From Plutella xylostella (Eukaryota; Arthropoda; Insecta; Lepidoptera; Plutellidae), in the NCBI RefSeq assembly GCF_932276165.1, contig NC_064009.1:6820001-6884000 (forward strand): a stretch of DNA of 64,000 nucleotides, given 5' to 3'. The notes below the pieces were generated by a model that saw only the letters and a list, made by a program, of their open reading frames with translations, was not told the DNA's origin and searched no databases. Both the position numbers and the translations under genes were made by a program. This document shows, piece by piece, positions 60,301 through 64,000 of the stretch. Numbering within the stretch: position 1 is the stretch's first letter; each line of letters starts with the position of its first letter.

Positions 60301-63300
60301 CGGGCGCGCGCGGGCCAGGTCCAGCTCCATGGACACCCGGGTGTCTACTGTTGATCCTCGACTGTCTATATACTGTCGAGAGTGTGTGTAGGTACGTACC
60401 GAGCTGGCGTTGCTGAGCGAGTGCGGCGACTGCGGCGCGTGCGAGCCAGGTCCAGCTCCATGGACACCCGGGTGTCTACTGTTGATCCTCGACTGTCTAT
60501 ATACTGTCGAGTGTGTGTGTAGGTACGTACCGAGCTGGCGTTGCTGAGCGAGTGCGGCGACTGCGGCGCGTGCGGGCGCGCGCGGGCCAGGTCCAGCTCC
60601 ATGGACACCCGGGTGTCTACTGTTGATCCTCGACTGTCTATATACTGTCGAGTGTGTGTGTAGGTACGTACCGAGCTGGCGTTGCTGAGCGAGTGCGGCG
60701 ACTGCGGCGCGTGCGGGCGCGCGCGGGCCAGGTCCAGCTCCATGGACACCCGGGTGTCTACTGTTGATCCTCGCCTGTCTATATACTGTCGAGTGTGTGT
60801 GGGTACGTACCGAGCTGGCGTTGCTGAGCGAGTGCGGCGACTGCGGCGCGTGCGGGCGCGCGCGGGCCAGGTCCGTGCGCGCGCGGTGCACGCGCGTGTC
60901 CAGCAGCGAGCCGCGCGGCACCGCCGAGTCCAGCTCCATGGACACGCGCGTGTCTATTGTGGAGCTGCGGGAGTCGGTGACCACTGTTGTTGAGGCGCGG
61001 GTGTCTGTGGTTGTGGTGGTTGGGAGCTCAGGTTCGGGAGAGATGGTCGGCGCTGGCTTCGAAGGTGGTACTGTCCTGTTGGGGGAATGGGGTTGTTAAT
61101 GTATTAGTAAGTCTGGGTTGATATGAAAAATGCCTAGGACTTGAGTTTCTTAATAGTACCACACAATCGTGCACAATCGTCTGTTGGCCCAGAGCAGGTG
61201 CAACTGGGACAAATACTCGTATGATAGACCTAATACCTCCTACACCCAATAACATCATAATTTAACTTCATTAAAACAATAATAAACTTACGCAACAGCC
61301 GGTACAATAGTAGCAACGGACGCGGTAACAGACACGGAACTCGGCGAAGCGACGGCGCTGACCAATGGCGGTGCCGCATTCACCGGCGCAATGGTGCTGT
61401 AGATGGCACTGGCCAATGACGACGCGGCATTCGGTGGCGCGACCGTGCTGTAGATCCCATTGGGTGGCGACGCTGTGACGTCACCGAGGTCGGGAGGCTC
61501 GCGGTCTCGTGATTTGTCCACTTTCGCGTACTCGTCTTCTATTGGTGATAGGTCTGATAGGTCGCTGTCTGAGCTCCATGGGTCTGAGGAGAAAGTAGCG
61601 AATTAATCTTTGTGAATCATTCTGAAAATAATGGTAGGTAATATGTATTTTGTGAATATGTTATCCAGGCAGTTAGTATTCAAACTCTGTATATTGTGTT
61701 ATTTGGATTTCATAGAATATTAGTCGGTAATCATCTGTAAGGCCGAGGACAGTGTTAGGCGCTCCTTAACCTATGTCCAGCAGTGGATGATTATTGCCTA
61801 ATAAGTACTTTACATTTTCTAGTCTGTAAGAAACATGAACGTTACCATTAATGAGTAAGGGGTCCGGGTCGGGCCGTCTCGGCAGCGGCGGGGTTTCTCT
61901 TCGGGCTGACGGCTCGTGCGGCAGCATGACGGGCAGACCTGCCTTCTTCTGAGTTTCCTGTCAAATGAATACGTAACGTAAGTTTAGTTTCATAATAATA
62001 GATTTATGGGGCCGGTAAAACTTATTGCCTGCTCAGCGATTTTAAAGGTACAGAAAATTCAATAAGTTTGTTAATTCTTTAGTGCAACTATTCCTCCTAT
62101 ACTCGCGTCATGGACAGGGTTCGACGTCACGTCTCTATTATACAGTTAAGTTACCTACTTTATAGTTTGTGAATTCAGGTGCACTATCCAGCAAGACCAC
62201 CTGGCAGGTCCCTCACGGTCGCGCTCCACCACTCCTCTCTCGCTCGCACCATGGCGCCATGCTGTACCTCATTGTCTAACAGTGAAGGTGCACTAACCAG
62301 CAGCAGCACCTCCAGCCTGGCCACGCGGTCCTGCAGCGCGGAGAGCGCACACGCGTACTCTCTGTGCGCGTCCCTCACGGTCGCGCTCCACCACTCCTCT
62401 CTCGCTCGCACCATGGCGCCATGCTGTACCTCATTGTCTAACAGTGAAGGTGCACTAACCAGCAGCAGCACCTCCAGCCTGGCCACGCGGTCCTGCAGCG
62501 CGGAGAGCGCACACGCGTACTCTCTGTGCGCGTCCCTCACGGTCGCGCTCCACCACTCCTCTCTCGCTCGCACCATGGCGCGGGTGCGGCGCCATTCGCG
62601 TAGCGCGCGCTTTGCCTGCGGAGATAAAATAAAGAGTTTTTTTATGGTTCTAAAAGTAGATAGAATAGAGATGAGTGAAAGATCAGAAGATGCGGTCAAT
62701 GCTGTAAGAAAAGTGTTTAAATTTAAATTCCTATTTAATGGGGGTCTACCCCATTCATATTATCTTGTCGTCGATGGTCTAACTTCGTCTTAACTTCACG
62801 ACTTTTTTATACTTCATTTTATGCAAAGTAGTATCCACAAAGTCAACCTCTCGGTTACTACAAATTCGCCGTATCAATCAATAATAGATCATTCTATTTT
62901 CTATGTAAATAAACAAAAAAAAAACTTGTATTAAGTAATTCATAAAAATTCATGTAAATTTTGTTTTTGTAAAATGTTTAGTTTTAACTTGTATAAATTT
63001 AAGGTATTAAGTTATATGCCGGCTATTAGTGCATAAGTTTTGCTCGATTGTGTTGTAAATGCTGTGTTTTTCTGTAATTGGATACCCAATGTGGCATGTA
63101 TTGTGATGTTTTCTTTTTATGAATGTAAAGTGTGTGTCTGTTGAAAAACCTAATAAATAAATAAATAAATAAACATTATACCAGCACAAACCTATGGATT
63201 ATCAATATTTGCGGGATTTGTTTGTTAGAGGTCATTTTATTAGTTAGCGTGACAGGTGAACTGTCACTTCACACAGAGGTCACCATAAAGGATTACCATA

Positions 63301-64000
63301 GACACATCAATCCTACAGGCTGTAGAGTGTAGATATAGCACATTACCTCGTCGTACTACTATAGACACAAGGTCCACATTACCTTGTCATACTTGGCGGT
63401 GCCCTGGTGCGCGTGCGCGGCGGCGGCGGCCACGGCCCCGCGCAGCTCCTCGCCCCCCGCGCGCCCCCCGCATTACTCCTTCACCCGCGCGCCTATCTCT
63501 CCCCACGCCACTTGACTAGACACGACCTTATTATACTCTATTTATGCAAAATTGCAAACTAATACTAACGTTAACATTTTCATTAACATCATCACCGTAC
63601 ATAAAAAGAGTTATCACCCATAAATGCACCCTACAGCTATAGACACAAGGTCCACATTACCTTGTCGTACTTGGCGGTGGCCTGGTGCGCGTGCGCGGCG
63701 GCGGCGGCCACGGCCCCGCGCAGCTCCTCGCCCCCCGCGCGCCCCCCGCACCACTCCTTCACCCGCGCGCCTATCTCTCCCCACCCCACTTGACTCGACA
63801 CGACCTTTTTATACTCTATTTATACAAACTAATACTAACGTTGACATTTTAGGAACAAAAATATGCCTCATTATCACCGTACATAAAAAGAGTTATCACC
63901 CATAAATTCACCCTACAGCTATAGACACAAGGTGGACATTACCTTGTCGTACTTGGCGGTGGCCTGGTGCGCGTGCGCGGCGGCGGCGGCCACGGCCCCG
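54325..64000 (-). CDS. SAM-domain scaffold-like protein, 5' end outside window
   Basis: Exons 5' to 3': 63943->64000 (partial), 63661-63804, 62460-62615, 61846-61957, 61292-61583, 60811-61075, 59031-59123, [one missing join], 56223-56372, 55165-55310, 54325-54561. Order in the protein: helical Ala-rich segment ('WGEIGARVKEWC'), coiled-coil-like stretch ('LREWRRTRAMVRAREEWW'), Pro-rich 'PPLPRRPDPDP', acidic 'DLSDLSPIEDEYAKV', Ser/Thr-rich linker, 'YDGLDDSYNESADESL', 'DPVQLTHDLVDEIRVAVHRA', and a C-terminal SAM domain ('QQVWQWVSGLGEGLERYAGA', 'GVDGALLLALTSADLKLLG') followed by a Lys-rich tail. The SAM-plus-basic-helix ending resembles neurabin and SAMD14, but no PDZ or PP1-binding motif is seen, so identity is open. 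Phases agree except between 59031-59123 (ends phase 0) and 56223-56372 (needs one base), so an exon is missing from my model. Confidence 0.75.
54899..55118 (-). repeat. Two in-phase 87-bp cassette copies of a coding exon end
   Basis: A 133-bp unit is tandemly repeated behind exon 55165-55310. The copies at 55032-55118 and 54899-54985 each have an acceptor ('gtatccatcag'), 87 bases equal to 29 codons ('PVSEASLSPAPPSPHPHAQP' then 'PVNTWTKQQ'), and a donor ('cagGTAATG'). Both ends are phase 0, so either copy could be spliced in without changing the frame. Confidence 0.85.
57916..58781. mobile_element. Foldback element of 866 bp with three related arms
   Basis: Ends are inverted: 'tgtcgcaggcatctggttta' at the left, and its reverse complement ending at 58781. 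Both flanks are 'gata' (57912-57915, 58782-58785), a possible 4-bp target duplication. Inside, a perfect or near-perfect hairpin has arms of about 285 bp (57922-58208 and 58216-58502) with a 7-base loop. The right arm's end is present again at 58698-58781. It lies in an intron of the SAM gene, where the missing exon is also expected. Confidence 0.85.
59163..59290 (-). mobile_element. LINE 3' tail fragment
   Basis: 'ttctttattgtacacacaca' and 'gcggtcttatcgctaaagcg' with 'caagacaacctt' match, in reverse orientation, a widespread lepidopteran LINE 3' end. Confidence 0.6.
59433..59623. mobile_element. MITE of the 'actaagccgaaa' family
   Basis: The left end 'cagaatattgtaatagtggt' with 'atactaagccgaaa' pairs with the right end 'tccggcttagtatgcccttt' with 'ttgcgacactctg'. 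Same family as 17751-17872. Confidence 0.65.
59689..60956 (-). repeat. 141-bp minisatellite built from an exon end, donor and intron start
   Basis: 'gagctggcgttgctgagcga' starts at 59837, 59978, 60119, 60260, 60401, 60532, 60673 and 60812 (the real exon end); spacings are 141 except 131 and 139. A decayed ninth copy lies at 59692. Each unit carries the exon text 'APQSPHSLSNASS', the donor GTACGT and then intron sequence. The period is 47 codons, so the minus frame stays open for 401 codons (59779-60984) although most of that is probably intronic. Confidence 0.9.
61740..61795 (+). mobile_element. LINE 3' tail fragment
   Basis: 'aggcgctccttaacctatgt' and 'ccagcagtggatgatta' match the end of the LINE family seen in reverse at 31198-31345. 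Confidence 0.55.
62209..62615 (-). repeat. 162-bp tandem copies of a coding exon, one in-phase cassette
   Basis: The real exon is 62460-62615 (52 codons). Behind it, units of 162 bp (54 codons) repeat: 'tccctcacggtcgcgctcca' starts at 62209, 62371 and 62533. Copy two can be spliced as 62298-62423 (126 bases, 42 codons, phase 0 at both ends; acceptor 'gaggtacag', donor GTTAGT). Copy three (acceptor at 62261) is cut short. The frame also stays open if the segment is read through. Confidence 0.85.
62935..63172 (+). mobile_element. Retroposon-like tail ending in (AAAT)n
   Basis: AT-rich segment with 'ggatacccaatgtggcatgt' and 'gtgtgtctgttgaaaaacct' ending in (AATA)n repeats at 63150-63171. This is the form of a LINE/SINE 3' end. 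The family is uncertain. Confidence 0.5.
63383..64000 (-). repeat. Triplicated 144-bp coding exon, one copy with a stop
   Basis: 'ggtccacatt' (or ggtggacatt) starts at 63371, 63649 and 63931, spacings 278 and 282. Each copy is a complete exon of 144 bases, 48 codons, phase 0: 63661-63804 and 63383-63526, plus 63943 to beyond the window. Text: 'WGEIGARVKEWCGGRAGGEE' through 'HQATAKYDK', donor GTAATG. In the 63383-63526 copy the second Trp codon of 'EWCGG' is TAA, so its inclusion would end the protein. Confidence 0.85.

Noticed and set aside
59779..60984. 401-codon open frame on the minus strand as a repetitive protein gene
   Set aside because: It is a 141-bp (47-codon) minisatellite. Only the part 60811-61075 fits the splice pattern; the rest contains the splice donor of every unit and is open because the period is a multiple of three.
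62179..62793. 204-codon plus-strand frame
   Set aside because: Antisense of the 162-bp exon repeat; open for the same periodic reason.

Overview
This is eukaryotic nuclear DNA, almost certainly from a moth or butterfly. The coding content is split by GT-AG introns. The non-coding part carries repeats familiar from Lepidoptera: a Lep1-type Helitron ending in CTAG, tRNA-derived SINEs with intact A and B boxes, 3' tails of RTE/Jockey-type LINEs, a nonautonomous hAT element, several MITEs, and an abundant element ending in 'gcacttggccggttttt'. Nothing prokaryotic, viral or CRISPR-like was seen. All calls come from reading the sequence; no database search was run.

Layout. (1) 1-3.5 kb: a repeat graveyard with two decayed LINE pieces, a short tandem array and an unusual imperfect palindrome built from repeated short words around a GC-rich core. 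(2) 3.5-31.5 kb: a region almost without genes. AT-rich sequence alternates with sharply GC-rich CpG blocks that contain GGCCGGCC and TAATTA-type words; several transposons interrupt it and there is one doubtful exon (5.3 kb). (3) 31.5-33.2 kb, + strand: the last three coding exons of a METTL9/DREV-type methyltransferase. (4) 33.2-39.1 kb: non-coding, with a roughly 200-bp tandem array invaded by a SINE and an hAT-like fragment. (5) 39.1-44.5 kb, - strand: a complete eight-coding-exon gene for a 393-residue protein that I could not name. (6) 45-49.6 kb: a minisatellite, two more word-palindromes side by side, and a THAP-domain remnant. (7) 50.9-52.2 kb, + strand: a complete three-exon PAK1IP1 (WD40) gene. 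(8) 54.3 kb to the window end, - strand: a SAM-domain gene whose 5' end lies outside the window.

The two most interesting signals are as follows. First, there are three large imperfect palindromes (1.57-2.35, 46.44-47.20 and 47.2-48.1 kb). Their arms are not copies of a sequence but strings of one short word (for example CGAAT) separated by variable AT-rich filler, with the word reverse-complemented in the other arm. Two of the three share a nearly identical core of about 100 bp at their centres. Second, six separate tandem duplications in the two minus-strand genes each start or end at an exon-intron boundary. Several of the copies form phase-preserving cassette exons (87, 126 and 144 bp), one of which carries a stop codon. 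Splice joins were checked by hand for reading phase; they agree across every join in the 393-residue gene, and at all but one join in the SAM gene.
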